This document shows positions 8,669 to 17,241 of a stretch of 64,000 nucleotides of DNA, in pieces. Each line of letters starts with the position of its first letter. Within the stretch, counting starts at the first letter, position 1. The translations under genes were made by a program, and so were the position numbers. The stretch comes from Alphaproteobacteria bacterium. Lineage in GTDB: Bacteria; Pseudomonadota; Alphaproteobacteria; Micropepsales; Micropepsaceae. The notes beneath the pieces are model-generated. The model did no database searches. It saw only the letters and a program-made list of their open reading frames with translations, and was not told where the DNA came from. The stretch covers positions 124,001 to 188,000 of the forward strand of contig JANXXU010000002.1 of NCBI GenBank assembly GCA_025350465.1, read 5' to 3'.

Positions 8669-9532
8669 TCAATGGGCGAGGAGGACCGGCATGGTCGCAT
8701 GTGCGAGAATGTGGCGTGTGACTCCGCCGAGCGCTATTTCGCGCAGGCGGCTATGCTCGTAACCGCCCATCACGAGCAGACCCGCGTCGGAACGCTGCGC
8801 CGCGTCGATCAATGTGACCGCAATGCCTTGCGATCCGGGATTGATGCCGTGCTCGATCGCCTGAAGGCCGTGCAAAGCCAGGTAGTCGCGCAGGCGGTCC
8901 ATCTGCACTGTGTCGATCGGGCCGGTGGAGACATTCAAAATCTCGATCGCATCGGCCCGCTTCAGCAACGGAATGGCCGCCGAAATTGCGTGTGCGGCGG
9001 CGGCGCCGCCATCCCAACCGATCGCAACCTTGGCGCCGGCGATCTTTGCGACGCTTCGAGGAACGAGGAGGACGGGTCTGCGGCCGTTGATAATCGCGGA
9101 TTCAATCGCGGCGCGCAGACCCATCTCCCGGGCCTCGGCCGGGCAGTCGAAGAGAACCAAGTCGGAGAGGCGGGCTTCCGCGGCGATAACATCATCGATC
9201 GCGCCTTCCCGCGTGTAGAAGCTGGCGCTGACGCCGGCGGCTTGCGCGGTCGTGTCCGCGGTAACGCCGGCGTCTTTTGCAGCATGATCGAAGGTGCTTC
9301 GGGCGGCGGCGCTTGCCACCTTTGCCGCTTCGCGCGAGGCGTCGATCACTTCCTGCACGACGCTTGCCGAGATGCCGTCGCCCAAATAGGGAATGACTTC
9401 GGCGGGATCGGGACGGATGAAGAGCGCCGCGACGTGGCTCGCGAATGTCTTGGCGAGTTCGAAGCCGTGCCTCAGCACAGTCGCATCGCGGCCGGTGCCG
9501 ACGAGCGGGACCAAGATCTTGCGGTAGGCCAT
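8669..9532 (-). CDS. Tandem-domain universal stress protein (UspA family)
   Basis: A 287-residue protein with two Usp folds. The first begins YRKILVPLVGTGRDA and includes DLVLFDCPA; the second begins AKVAIGWDGGAAAAHAI and ends with DAGLLVMGGYEHSRLREIALGG followed by MPVLLAH, close to the G-2x-G-9x-G nucleotide-binding pattern. Double-Usp proteins of this size are common in alphaproteobacteria and are associated with stress survival. ATG 9532 is preferred because AAGGAG lies eight bases upstream; an in-frame start seven codons earlier has no such site. The next gene on the strand follows after 19 bases. Confidence 0.9.
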   Translation of the reverse strand: MAYRKILVPLVGTGRDATVLRHGFELAKTFASHVAALFIRPDPAEVIPYLGDGISASVVQEVIDASREAAKVASAAARSTFDHAAKDAGVTADTTAQAAGVSASFYTREGAIDDVIAAEARLSDLVLFDCPAEAREMGLRAAIESAIINGRRPVLLVPRSVAKIAGAKVAIGWDGGAAAAHAISAAIPLLKRADAIEILNVSTGPIDTVQMDRLRDYLALHGLQAIEHGINPGSQGIAVTLIDAAQRSDAGLLVMGGYEHSRLREIALGGVTRHILAHATMPVLLAH

Positions 9533-9715
9533 GTCGGCACTCCTTTTCGGCAAAAACCCTAGTGGGGCGAGCCTAGCCCTTCCTTGACGTGAATCAAGAA
9601 GCGCGGCGGCGGCAACCCATTGACCGACAACGCGGGAACGGCCGAGGCAGTTGCAATGTGCGGGTCATTGATCGCATAAACTTGCGCCACGCCTCAGCTT
9701 GCAAAGAGCCTCGAA

Positions 9716-10330
9716 ATGGCCCGCCTTCAGAAATTGATTCAGCCCCGCGCCTGGCAGCGCATGCTGTCGGGACGGCGGCTCGACCTGCTCGACCCGTCGC
9801 CCTTCGACGTCGAGATCGAGGACATCGCGCACGGTCTCGCTCGCGTCGCACGCTGGAACGGGCAGACCCACGGCGATCACGCCTTCTCGGTGGCGCAACA
9901 TTGTTTGGTGGTCGAGGACTTTGCCGGGCTGATGCGCGCGGGACTTTCCCAGCGCTGGCGGCTCGCCGCGCTGTTGCACGATGCGCCGGAATACGTGGTC
10001 GGCGATTTGATCTCGCCGTTCAAGGCGGCAGTCGGGCTCGACTACAAGGCGCTCGAGAACAAACTGCTTGCCGCGATCCACATGCGCTTCGGCGTGCCGG
10101 CGAAGCTCCCGGAGGAGATCACGGCGCTGATCAAACGGGCGGATCGCGCGGCGGCGCATTATGAAGCGGTACAGCTTGCCGGCTTCTCGACGGAGGAAGC
10201 GATGACTTATTTCGGCGTTCCGCGTGGCTTACCCACCGTGAAGCTGATGCCGATGCCGACAAAGGAAGCGCAGCGTCGCTATGTCGAGCGGTTCAAGGCG
10301 CTCGTCGCCGGCGCCGGGCTGGCGCCTTAG
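9716..10330 (+). CDS. HD-domain phosphohydrolase (YfbR-like nucleotidase fold)
   Basis: Soluble protein of 204 residues with the metal-binding HD signature: His62 in SVAQH, His88-Asp89 in ALLHDA, and Asp143 in KRADRAA, plus EYVVGD after the HD pair as in YfbR-type 5'-nucleotidases. Members dephosphorylate deoxynucleoside monophosphates or related nucleotides; the true substrate here is unknown. It is the first gene of a tight three-gene unit: the stop is followed after four bases by a tyrosine-phosphatase-like gene, which overlaps or abuts a NadQ-like regulator. This context hints at a nucleotide or NAD-linked substrate, as inference only. Confidence 0.88.
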   Translation: MARLQKLIQPRAWQRMLSGRRLDLLDPSPFDVEIEDIAHGLARVARWNGQTHGDHAFSVAQHCLVVEDFAGLMRAGLSQRWRLAALLHDAPEYVVGDLISPFKAAVGLDYKALENKLLAAIHMRFGVPAKLPEEITALIKRADRAAAHYEAVQLAGFSTEEAMTYFGVPRGLPTVKLMPMPTKEAQRRYVERFKALVAGAGLAP

Positions 10331-10334
10331 ACCA

Positions 10335-10850
10335 ATGTCCGCGATCTACGTTTGCCCAAAGAGTCAGGTACCGGATGCGGCGGAACGGTTAAGGCCGTCG
10401 CACCTTATCACGCTGCTCGACCCAAGCGACGAGATGCCGACGCCCGAGGGGATTGCCGCCCATCGCCATTTGCGGCTCGGCATGAACGATGTCGTGCACG
10501 CCCTGCCCGACCACACGCCGCCCGACGAACAGCACGTACGCGAGATCATTGCATTCGCCCAAACCTGGGATCGCAAGCGGCCCATGCTGGTCCATTGTTG
10601 GGCCGGCATCAGTCGCTCGACGGCGACGGCCTTCACGGTGCTCTGTATGCTGAACCCCCGCGGGCGAGAGACGCAGATCGCCGTCGCGCTGCGCAATGCC
10701 GCCGCGCATGCGCAACCCAACCTACGCATCGTCGCACTCGCCGACCATTTGCTCGATCGCGACGGTCGCATGGTTGAGGCCGTCGATCAGATGGGCCCGG
10801 CGCGCGCGACCTACGAAGGCGAATTGTTCGGACTGGGGCTCGAGCATTGA
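10335..10850 (+). CDS. Tyrosine-phosphatase-like protein (cysteine phosphatase fold)
   Basis: Protein of 171 residues with the cysteine-phosphatase loop HCWAGISRST (Cys88, Arg94), matching the HCx5R(S/T) signature of dual-specificity and tyrosine phosphatases. Around it are TLLDPSDEMPTP, HLRLGMNDV and ADHLLDRDGRMVEAVD, typical of short alphaproteobacterial phosphatase-like proteins. The substrate may be a phosphoprotein or a small phosphate ester. ATG 10335 begins four bases after the HD gene stop, and the end abuts the NadQ-like gene, so the three are very likely one transcript and may share a pathway. Confidence 0.87.
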   Translation: MSAIYVCPKSQVPDAAERLRPSHLITLLDPSDEMPTPEGIAAHRHLRLGMNDVVHALPDHTPPDEQHVREIIAFAQTWDRKRPMLVHCWAGISRSTATAFTVLCMLNPRGRETQIAVALRNAAAHAQPNLRIVALADHLLDRDGRMVEAVDQMGPARATYEGELFGLGLEH

Positions 10851-10864
10851 GGGCGGCGCGCGCG

Positions 10865-11836
10865 GTGTTGCGCAACTCTGCGCCCCGCGAAAACACCGTC
10901 ATCATCGGCTTGAACGCCTGTGTGGTGACCGTGATCGGCGAGACACCGCACGTCCTCGCGGTCAAGCGCGATGGCGTTGAGGGGTTGCCGTTCGGCTCCT
11001 TTGCGCCACAGGAACATCGCACGCTGCAGATCGGTCTGCGCGAATTGGTTCGCGAACAAACGCAATTGAAGCTCGGCTATGTCGAGCAACTCTATACGTT
11101 CGGCGATCGCGGACGCCACGTGCTCGAGCCCGGCGAGGGGCCGCGGGTCGTCTCGGTCGGTTATCTGGCGCTGACGCGCGATACCGCGGAGGGCGCGTCG
11201 GCGGCCGGTCACTGGCGCAATTGGTACGACTTCTTCCCCTGGGAAGACTGGCGAAGCGCGAGGCCGACGATGATCGATGCGATGATCCGGCCGCGGCTTG
11301 AAGCTTGGGCGGCGGCGAGCACGGGCGAGCGCGAAATGCGATGGGATCGCGCCGCGCTGTGCTTCGCCTTTGACGGCATGCAGTGGGACGAAGAGAAAGT
11401 GCTGGAACGCTACGAGGTCATGTATGAAGCGGGACTTGTGCTCGAGGCGCGGCGCGACAAGCGCTCGCTCCCCGCCTCCGCGCCCCCGGCCAATGAGCAG
11501 GCGCGATTTGGCGACGCTATGCAGTTCGATCATCGCCGCATCCTGGCGACCGGCATGGGGCGCTTGCGCGGCAAGCTCAAGTATCGCCCCGTGGTGTTTG
11601 AAGTGATGGAGCCGACGTTCACTTTGCTCGAGCTGCAGCGCACGGTCGAAGCGGTCTCCGGCGTGCGGCTGCACAAACAGAATTTCCGACGGCTCGTGGA
11701 GTCGAGCGGGCTTGTCGAGCGCACCGGGCGCCAATCGACGAAGGCCGGCGGACGACCGGCGGAGCAATTTCGCTTCCGGCGCGAAGTCTTGCGCGAGCGT
11801 CCCGCGTCCGGCGTTAAGGTGCGCGCACGGGGATAG
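10865..11836 (+). CDS. nadQ: NadQ/NrtR-like Nudix-domain transcriptional regulator of NAD synthesis
   Basis: Two-domain protein of about 323 residues. The N-terminal half has a Nudix-like fold (TVIIGLNACVVTVIG...VLAVKRDGVEGLPFG), but the Nudix box is degenerate: in LRELVREQTQ one of the paired Glu is Arg and the terminal Gly is replaced, so hydrolysis is unlikely and ligand sensing is more plausible. The C-terminal part (KYRPVVFEVMEPTFTLLELQ...FRRLVESSGLVERTG) is the winged-helix domain shared by NrtR and NadQ (COG4111). By family it represses nad genes; nadABC lies 1.8 kb downstream with two 19-bp palindromes ahead of it. GTG 10865 follows GAGGG; a TTG at 10847 overlapping the phosphatase stop is the alternative. 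The naming as NadQ is from motif memory. Confidence 0.8.
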   Translation: MLRNSAPRENTVIIGLNACVVTVIGETPHVLAVKRDGVEGLPFGSFAPQEHRTLQIGLRELVREQTQLKLGYVEQLYTFGDRGRHVLEPGEGPRVVSVGYLALTRDTAEGASAAGHWRNWYDFFPWEDWRSARPTMIDAMIRPRLEAWAAASTGEREMRWDRAALCFAFDGMQWDEEKVLERYEVMYEAGLVLEARRDKRSLPASAPPANEQARFGDAMQFDHRRILATGMGRLRGKLKYRPVVFEVMEPTFTLLELQRTVEAVSGVRLHKQNFRRLVESSGLVERTGRQSTKAGGRPAEQFRFRREVLRERPASGVKVRARG

Positions 11837-11853
11837 GTCCCTGCAAACGCAAA

Positions 11854-11882
11854 CGAGCCCCGGACTGCAAGTCCAGGGCTCG
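11854..11882 (-). terminator. Intrinsic terminator between nadQ and HU gene
   Basis: A 13-bp imperfect stem (CGAGCCCCGGACT pairing with AGTCCAGGGCTCG, one mismatch) with a three-base loop lies between two convergent genes. On the minus strand the stem is followed by a T-rich TTTGCGTTTGC, so it best serves the HU gene; it may also stop read-through from nadQ. Confidence 0.75.
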
Positions 11883-11907
11883 TGAATTTGAACGATGCGG
11901 TCGATGG

Positions 11908-12210
11908 TTAAATCGACTGCTTCAATTCCTTGGCGGCGCGGAAGGCGACTTTCTTCGACGCCTTGATCTTGATCGCTTCGCCGGTCGCCGGGTTGCGGCC
12001 CATGCGTGCCTTGCGATTGCGCACCATGAAGACCCCGAGCGATGGAAGGCGAACCTTGTCGCCCTTCTTCATGTGCTTGCAGATCATGGTGACAAACGCG
12101 TCGGTATACTCGCCCGCTTGCTTTTTTGTCATATCGTGCTTTTCCGACAAGGCGGCGACAAGATGCTTCTGGGTGACGGTGGGCTTCTTCGGTCCTGCTG
12201 CTGCGGCCAT
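11908..12210 (-). CDS. HU-family DNA-binding protein
   Basis: Nucleoid-associated protein of 100 residues. The HU/IHF fold is clear: TQKHLVAALSEKHDMTKKQAGEYTDAFVTMICKHMKKGDKVRLPSLGVF, then the beta-arm tip RNPATGEAIKIKASKKVAFRAAKELK, with the conserved Asn-Pro that intercalates in DNA. Family length is about 90; the extra N-terminal residues are an Ala/Pro/Lys stretch (AAAAGPKKPT). ATG 12210 is chosen since AGGGGT lies upstream and the longer frame adds nothing recognisable. Its hairpin terminator lies just downstream. Whether it is a main HU or a specialised paralogue cannot be told. Confidence 0.93.
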   Translation of the reverse strand: MAAAAGPKKPTVTQKHLVAALSEKHDMTKKQAGEYTDAFVTMICKHMKKGDKVRLPSLGVFMVRNRKARMGRNPATGEAIKIKASKKVAFRAAKELKQSI

Positions 12211-12466
12211 ATCTCTGTACCCCTGGCTAATCGATGAACGATGAACGATGAAACGAATTCTGCCGACTCGCCGCTGACCCTTCAAAATGCCTTGGTTTGC
12301 GGCGTTTTATCGTCGACGCGACTCGCTGACAGCGCCAGTGGTAACGCGTTCCGTTGAGAGCGGCCAGCATTTTTGACCGATTTATCTACAAAAAAAGCGA
12401 CTCGTGTTTTGAAAGCAGCGGCGCCATATGGGCGAATCGCATGTCGGGAATTTCATGTTCGACCTT

Positions 12467-13414
12467 TCACCAACAGCGCGAGCGGTCCTCGATCGCGATT
12501 TCCGTCAATACGGCGGCGTGGTCGGAACCGGGCAGCACGAGCACTTTGCGGCTGGCAAAGGCGATGCCGTCCGTCGCCATGACGTGATCGATCGGCAGGC
12601 GTAGAGGCGCCGGAAGGATCGACGGCCAGGTTCCACCGGCACCAAGCGACACATGCAAATTCGCCTGTTCCGCAACGGTTTTCAGGATATGCCCCCACGG
12701 CACGGCGTTGAAGTCGCCGACAAGAAGCTTCGGCCCGGGCCAGCCTCTGAGCGCGGCCGCCAGGTCGTCGGCCTGCTTGCTCTGGGCCCAAGCGGGCATG
12801 TGCGGAAACGGCCGCGTCAAGTGCGTGGCGAAGATATTCAGCGCGCAGCCCGCCGCGCTCGTCTCGAACCAGGCGATCGGCGAGCGATCCGGCGGCCCGG
12901 TGAAATCAATGTGGGGCTCCTTGATCGGTAGCCGAGAGAAAACCAAGACGTCGCACCCTGGCGTCTGCCAGCATTCGAAACGCTGTGGATAACGCGCATC
13001 GAGCGGGCGCAGCCGTTCGCGAGCAGCCGCCGTAATCTCAAGCAACACGACGACGTCGGCGTCGACTGCTTGGATAGCGGCGGGAAGTCGATCAAGCGTG
13101 CCGTTGCGAACCCACACATTGAAGATGAGCACGCTGACGCGGGCGGCGCCCGCTGGTGGCGGTGTGGACGCCTGCGTCCACGGCCACGCGAGAGCGAATG
13201 CCAAAACCGCGGCAGCAGCACCGGCGGCTGCGAGCCATTTGCGGCGCAAGGCGAGCGCAATCAGGCCGGCGATCAGTGCGAGGAAGAAGGATGGTGTCAG
13301 GAACTGTGCCAGGAGATCGAGAGACCAGTGCACGTCGGTGAGCAAAGCACCCGCGCAAACCCCAAAGACGACGACAATCGGCAGGAGGAGAACGCAAAAA
13401 ATGATGTTTCTCAT
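12467..13414 (-). CDS. Membrane-anchored endonuclease/exonuclease/phosphatase family protein
   Basis: Protein of 315 residues with three N-terminal membrane segments (about 3-27, 38-58, 62-80) and a C-terminal EEP domain facing the outside or cytoplasm. Catalytic motifs are in place: FNVWVRNG at the start of the fold, VVLLEI (metal Glu), FATHLTRP, LLVGDFNAVPWG, LPIDHVMA and GSDHAAVL. This YdfI/YafD-like arrangement is widespread; substrates may be nucleic acid, inositol phosphate or lipid head groups. The gene is divergent from nadA, so the 230-base gap between them holds both promoters. Confidence 0.88.
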   Translation of the reverse strand: MRNIIFCVLLLPIVVVFGVCAGALLTDVHWSLDLLAQFLTPSFFLALIAGLIALALRRKWLAAAGAAAAVLAFALAWPWTQASTPPPAGAARVSVLIFNVWVRNGTLDRLPAAIQAVDADVVVLLEITAAARERLRPLDARYPQRFECWQTPGCDVLVFSRLPIKEPHIDFTGPPDRSPIAWFETSAAGCALNIFATHLTRPFPHMPAWAQSKQADDLAAALRGWPGPKLLVGDFNAVPWGHILKTVAEQANLHVSLGAGGTWPSILPAPLRLPIDHVMATDGIAFASRKVLVLPGSDHAAVLTEIAIEDRSRCW

Positions 13415-13538
13415 TCGCTCTTCGCTAAGCGGCTGGATGGTGTGCCGGCGCTGAAGCCCACGCTAGAGCTTCGTCGTCAGCCGGTCGTGTGACCGATATC
13501 GCGCAAACCTGTGGCGTATGGGACTCTTGACTTTGCCT

Positions 13539-13557
13539 TATGCTCAAACTTAGCATT
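13539..13557. promoter_or_regulatory. Upstream NadQ/NrtR-type operator candidate (site A)
   Basis: The 19-mer TATGCTCAAACTTAGCATT matches site B in its first eight bases and in the AGCAT half of the other arm. It lies between the divergent EEP and nadA genes, 73 bp centre to centre from site B, that is about seven helical turns, consistent with a looping or cooperative repressor. Assignment to NadQ rests on the nearby regulator gene and symmetry, not on a known motif. Confidence 0.6.
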
Positions 13558-13611
13558 AAGCGCTCACGATGTTGGCGGCCCCCTTGGAGTCGCCGTTTTT
13601 GATACCATATA

Positions 13612-13630
13612 TATGCTCACTATGAGCATA
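13612..13630. promoter_or_regulatory. Perfect palindromic operator candidate at nadA (site B)
   Basis: The 19-mer TATGCTCACTATGAGCATA is a perfect 8-bp inverted repeat around a three-base centre. It ends 14 bases before the nadA ATG and just before GGAGA, so a bound protein would block transcription start or early elongation. It is the strongest regulatory signal in the window and the natural target for the NadQ-like protein encoded at 10865-11836. Confidence 0.75.
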
Positions 13631-13644
13631 ATGGAGATCGCCCG

Positions 13645-14691
13645 ATGGCCGCGGCCCTAGCCAGTCAGGTGTTGGCGTATACGCCGGACGTCGCGAAAGC
13701 GACCGCGAGCCTTTACGTGAAGGTCGCCAAAATCATTCCGGAAATCGAGTGGCCGGTGTTCGCGCCACTGATCGTCGAAATCAACCGGTTGAAGAAGGAA
13801 CGCGACGCCGTCATCCTGGCGCACAATTACCAAACACCCGAAATCTTCCACTGCGTCGCCGATTTCGTCGGCGACTCCCTTCAACTCGCGCGCGAGGCGG
13901 CGAAGGTCGACGCCAAAATCATCGTACAGGCCGGCGTCCATTTCATGGCGGAGACGTCGAAGATCCTTTCGCCCGACAAGATCGTGCTGATCCCGGACTT
14001 GCGCGCCGGCTGTTCGCTCGCCTCGTCGATCACCGGCGCGGACGTGCGCCTGCTGAAGGAAAAATATCCGAACCTGCCGGTCGTGACCTACGTGAATACG
14101 TCGGCCGACGTGAAGGCGGAGAGCGATGTGTGCTGCACTTCGTCAAATGCGGTGGCGGTCGTCGAGTCGATTGCGGCGGAGCGCGGCGTCGACACCGTGA
14201 TCTTTATCCCCGACACCTTTCTCGCCAAGAACGTAGCCAAGCAAACAAAGATCAAGATTATCGCCTGGCACGGCAAGTGCGAAGTGCATGAACGCTTCTC
14301 GGTCGACGAGGTGCGCCGCTTCCGCGCCGATCACCCGGGCGCAATCGTTCTGGCGCACCCGGAATGCCCACCGGAGGTCGTCGCCGAGTGTGACTTCGCG
14401 GGCTCGACCTCGGCCATGATCGACTACGTGGCGAAGAAGCGCCCGCCGCGCGTCGTGATGCTGACCGAATGCTCGATGAACGACAACGTGGCGGCGGAGT
14501 ATCCCGACGTCGAATTCCTGCGGCCCTGCAATCTTTGCCCTCACATGAAGCGCATTACGCTTCAAGGCATTCTGCGCTCGCTCCAGACGATGCAGTATGA
14601 AGTAAAAGTCGAGCCGTCGATCGCGATGCGAGCGCGCGCGGCGGTCGAGCGGATGCTGCAAGTCGGCAAGCCGACACCGGCGGTGCGCTGA
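13645..14691 (+). CDS. nadA: Quinolinate synthase A
   Basis: Iron-sulfur enzyme of 348 residues that condenses iminoaspartate with dihydroxyacetone phosphate to quinolinate, the second step of de novo NAD synthesis. Family motifs are clear: [36 protein letters not shown], and the three [4Fe-4S] cysteines in AGCSLA (about 123), HPECPPE (about 240) and CNLCPHMK (about 298). ATG 13645 lies 8 bases after GGAGA. The stop is two bases before nadB, and nadB overlaps nadC, so the three form one operon. The palindromic site ending at 13630 predicts repression by the NadQ-like regulator. Confidence 0.97.
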   Translation: MAAALASQVLAYTPDVAKATASLYVKVAKIIPEIEWPVFAPLIVEINRLKKERDAVILAHNYQTPEIFHCVADFVGDSLQLAREAAKVDAKIIVQAGVHFMAETSKILSPDKIVLIPDLRAGCSLASSITGADVRLLKEKYPNLPVVTYVNTSADVKAESDVCCTSSNAVAVVESIAAERGVDTVIFIPDTFLAKNVAKQTKIKIIAWHGKCEVHERFSVDEVRRFRADHPGAIVLAHPECPPEVVAECDFAGSTSAMIDYVAKKRPPRVVMLTECSMNDNVAAEYPDVEFLRPCNLCPHMKRITLQGILRSLQTMQYEVKVEPSIAMRARAAVERMLQVGKPTPAVR

Positions 14692-14693
14692 TC

Positions 14694-16277
14694 ATGTCAC
14701 ACGGGGTCAACGATACTATCATTGATTCAGGCGGCGTTTTGATCGTCGGCGCGGGTCTTGCCGGTCTCTTTACGGCGCTGAAATTGAAACGTCCGGTGAC
14801 AGTGCTTTCCGCCGCGCCGCTTGGTGCCGGCGCCTCGAGCGTATGGGCGCAAGGCGGCATCGCTGCGGCCCTCGGTGCCGATGACGCGCCCGAGCTTCAC
14901 GTCGCAGACACGATCGCGGCCGGCGCAGGCATCGTCGACGAGAAGATCGCGCGGATCATCGCCGAGGATGCCGCCGCGCGGATCGAGGACCTGAACGCGC
15001 TCGGCGTGCCGTTCGATCGCGATGCGGGAGCATACGTTCTCGGCCGCGAGGCTGCGCATTCGCGCCACCGCATCGTGCGCGTCAGCGGCGATCGCGCGGG
15101 TGCCGAGATCATGGCGGCGCTAGTTGCCGCAGTCAGAGCGACGCCACGCATCCGCGTCATCGAAGGCTTGATCGCCTTCCAACTCGCGCTCGAAGGCGGC
15201 CGTGTTGTCGGCGTCTACGCGCATCCCCTCGCCGACCGCGCGGCGACCGTGTTCGTGCGCGCGCAGGCGACGATCTTTGCACTGGGCGGCGTCGGCGGTC
15301 TCTACGAAGTTACGACGAACCCATCGCAGGCACGCGGTCAAGGCGTCGGCATGGCGGCACGCGCGGGCGCCATGATTGGCGATCCCGAGTTCGTCCAGTT
15401 TCATCCGACCGCGATCAATATTGGGCGCGACCCCGCGCCGCTGGCCACAGAAGCGCTGCGCGGCGAAGGCGCGATTCTGGTCAACGACAAAGGCGAGCGC
15501 TTCATGCGCGCCGTGCATAAGGATGCAGAACTCGCGCCGCGCGACGTGGTGGCGCGCGGCATCTTTCGGGAAATCCAAGCGGGGCGCAAAACCTTTTTGG
15601 ACGCGCGAAAGGCGGTGGGCACGAAATTCCCGCATGCCTTTCCTACCGTATTCGCATCGTGCATGAGCGCCGGGATCGATCCGCGCACGCAGCTCATTCC
15701 CGTGGCGCCGGCCGCGCATTATCACATGGGCGGGATCTCGGTTGACGAACATGCGCGCACGAGTCTGGCGGGCTTGTGGGCGACCGGGGAATGCGCCTCG
15801 ACCGGTGCGCATGGCGCAAATCGTTTGGCTTCCAATTCGCTGCTTGAAGCTATTGTCTTCGGAGCACGGGCCGCCGACGACGTCTGCGGAGTGGCACTGA
15901 ACGTGGGAACGCTGTCGCCCGTCGCGCCACATGGCGAACAGGCGCCGCTGTCGCTCAATGCACTCGCCACGCTACGCCATACGATGACGATGAATGTCGG
16001 CCTTGAGAGGTCGGCGGCGGGCTTGCGCGAAGCACTCGAAGCGATCGCGCGGCTCGAGCGCGCTGGCGGCAACGATGCCGATCTGCGAAACATGACCGCG
16101 ACCGCAACTCTCATCGCGGCGGCAGCGCTTCAACGTGAAGAAAGTCGCGGCGGACATTTTCGCATCGACTTCCCGAAGGCCGATGAGGTGTGGCGCCATC
16201 GCACGTTCCTGACGCTCGACGACGCGCGCGACATTGCGAGCGGAGCCGCGTCGGGGCCGACGCGAGTTGCGTTATGA
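14694..16277 (+). CDS. nadB: L-aspartate oxidase
   Basis: Flavoenzyme of 527 residues that oxidises L-aspartate to iminoaspartate for NadA. It has the N-terminal FAD site VLIVGAGLAGL, the SSVWAQGGIAAAL loop, AHSRHRIVRV, the catalytic-region HPTAI and EALRGEGAILVN, YHMGGISVDEHARTS and GLWATGECASTGAHGANRLASNSLLEA, all typical of NadB rather than succinate dehydrogenase SdhA. A helical C-terminal domain closes the protein. It starts two bases after nadA and its stop codon overlaps the nadC start as ATGA, implying translational coupling. Confidence 0.97.
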   Translation: MSHGVNDTIIDSGGVLIVGAGLAGLFTALKLKRPVTVLSAAPLGAGASSVWAQGGIAAALGADDAPELHVADTIAAGAGIVDEKIARIIAEDAAARIEDLNALGVPFDRDAGAYVLGREAAHSRHRIVRVSGDRAGAEIMAALVAAVRATPRIRVIEGLIAFQLALEGGRVVGVYAHPLADRAATVFVRAQATIFALGGVGGLYEVTTNPSQARGQGVGMAARAGAMIGDPEFVQFHPTAINIGRDPAPLATEALRGEGAILVNDKGERFMRAVHKDAELAPRDVVARGIFREIQAGRKTFLDARKAVGTKFPHAFPTVFASCMSAGIDPRTQLIPVAPAAHYHMGGISVDEHARTSLAGLWATGECASTGAHGANRLASNSLLEAIVFGARAADDVCGVALNVGTLSPVAPHGEQAPLSLNALATLRHTMTMNVGLERSAAGLREALEAIARLERAGGNDADLRNMTATATLIAAAALQREESRGGHFRIDFPKADEVWRHRTFLTLDDARDIASGAASGPTRVAL

Positions 16278-17161
16278 TGGCGAAGACTCCGGCGATCCAG
16301 GTCGAACCGTTGCCCGCTCTGCTGATCGAGCCAATCGTGCGCGCGGCGCTGGCCGAGGACCTGGGCCGCGCCGGCGATATCACGAGCGACGCGCTGATTT
16401 CGGCAAGCGGGCGAGCACGCGGGCGCATCGTCGCGCGCGAAGCGGGACGCATAGCGGGGATCGGGGCGGTCGAAGCCACATATAAGATTCTCGATCCGCG
16501 TGTGCGTGTGCATATCCAAGCCGGCGATGGTTGCGATGTCGAGCCGGGCGATCTCATTGCGGAAGTTGTCGGTGAGACGCGTGCGATCCTCATCGGGGAG
16601 CGGGTGGCGCTGAATTTCCTTGGACAATTGTCTGGCGTCGCGACGGCGACGGCGAGGCTCGCCAAACTCTGTGAAGGCACCAAGGCCCGCGTAACGTGCA
16701 CGCGCAAGACGGTGCCGGGCCTCCGGGCGCTGCAGAAATATGCCGTGCGCTGTGGTGGAGGCACCAATCATCGCTTCGGACTCGACGATGCGATCCTGAT
16801 CAAGGACAACCACATTGCGTCGATCGGCGGCGTCGAGGCGGCGGTGCATCGGGCGCGTCAGCATGCCGGGCACATGGTCAAGATCGAGCTTGAGGTCGAC
16901 AGTCTCAAGCAGCTTGAAGAAGCATTGTCGCTCAAGGTCGACACGATCCTGCTCGACAATATGAAGCCCGAGCAGCTGCGCGAGGCGGTGAGAATGACAG
17001 CAGGACGCGCGATGCTTGAGGCGTCCGGCAATGTGACGGAAAAGACGATCGCCGCGATCGCTGTAACCGGTGTCGATCTCATCTCGTCGGGTGCGATCAC
17101 GCATTCGGCGAAGTGTCTCGACGTCGCGCTCGATCTCGCGCCGGCAAGCGACTCTCAATAG
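16274..17161 (+). CDS. nadC: Nicotinate-nucleotide pyrophosphorylase (carboxylating)
   Basis: Protein of 295 residues that turns quinolinate and PRPP into nicotinate mononucleotide, completing the de novo route. Visible motifs: LAEDLGRAGDITSDAL, ERVALNFLGQLSGVATATA, TCTRKTVPGLRALQKYAVRCGGG with the PRPP and quinolinate contacts, HRFGLDDAILIKDNHI, EVDSLKQLEEAL, DTILLDNMKPEQLREAV, LEASGNVT and VDLISSGAITHS. The start ATG 16274 overlaps the nadB stop by four bases; a longer frame that opens inside nadB is not used. Confidence 0.97.
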   Translation: MMAKTPAIQVEPLPALLIEPIVRAALAEDLGRAGDITSDALISASGRARGRIVAREAGRIAGIGAVEATYKILDPRVRVHIQAGDGCDVEPGDLIAEVVGETRAILIGERVALNFLGQLSGVATATARLAKLCEGTKARVTCTRKTVPGLRALQKYAVRCGGGTNHRFGLDDAILIKDNHIASIGGVEAAVHRARQHAGHMVKIELEVDSLKQLEEALSLKVDTILLDNMKPEQLREAVRMTAGRAMLEASGNVTEKTIAAIAVTGVDLISSGAITHSAKCLDVALDLAPASDSQ

Positions 17162-17241
17162 AGCGCCCCATGTATGCGTTCCAAATTTAGAAGAACGCCG
17201 GGCTTCGTCGTGCTAATCCGCCTAGAACCGCGACTCAACCT

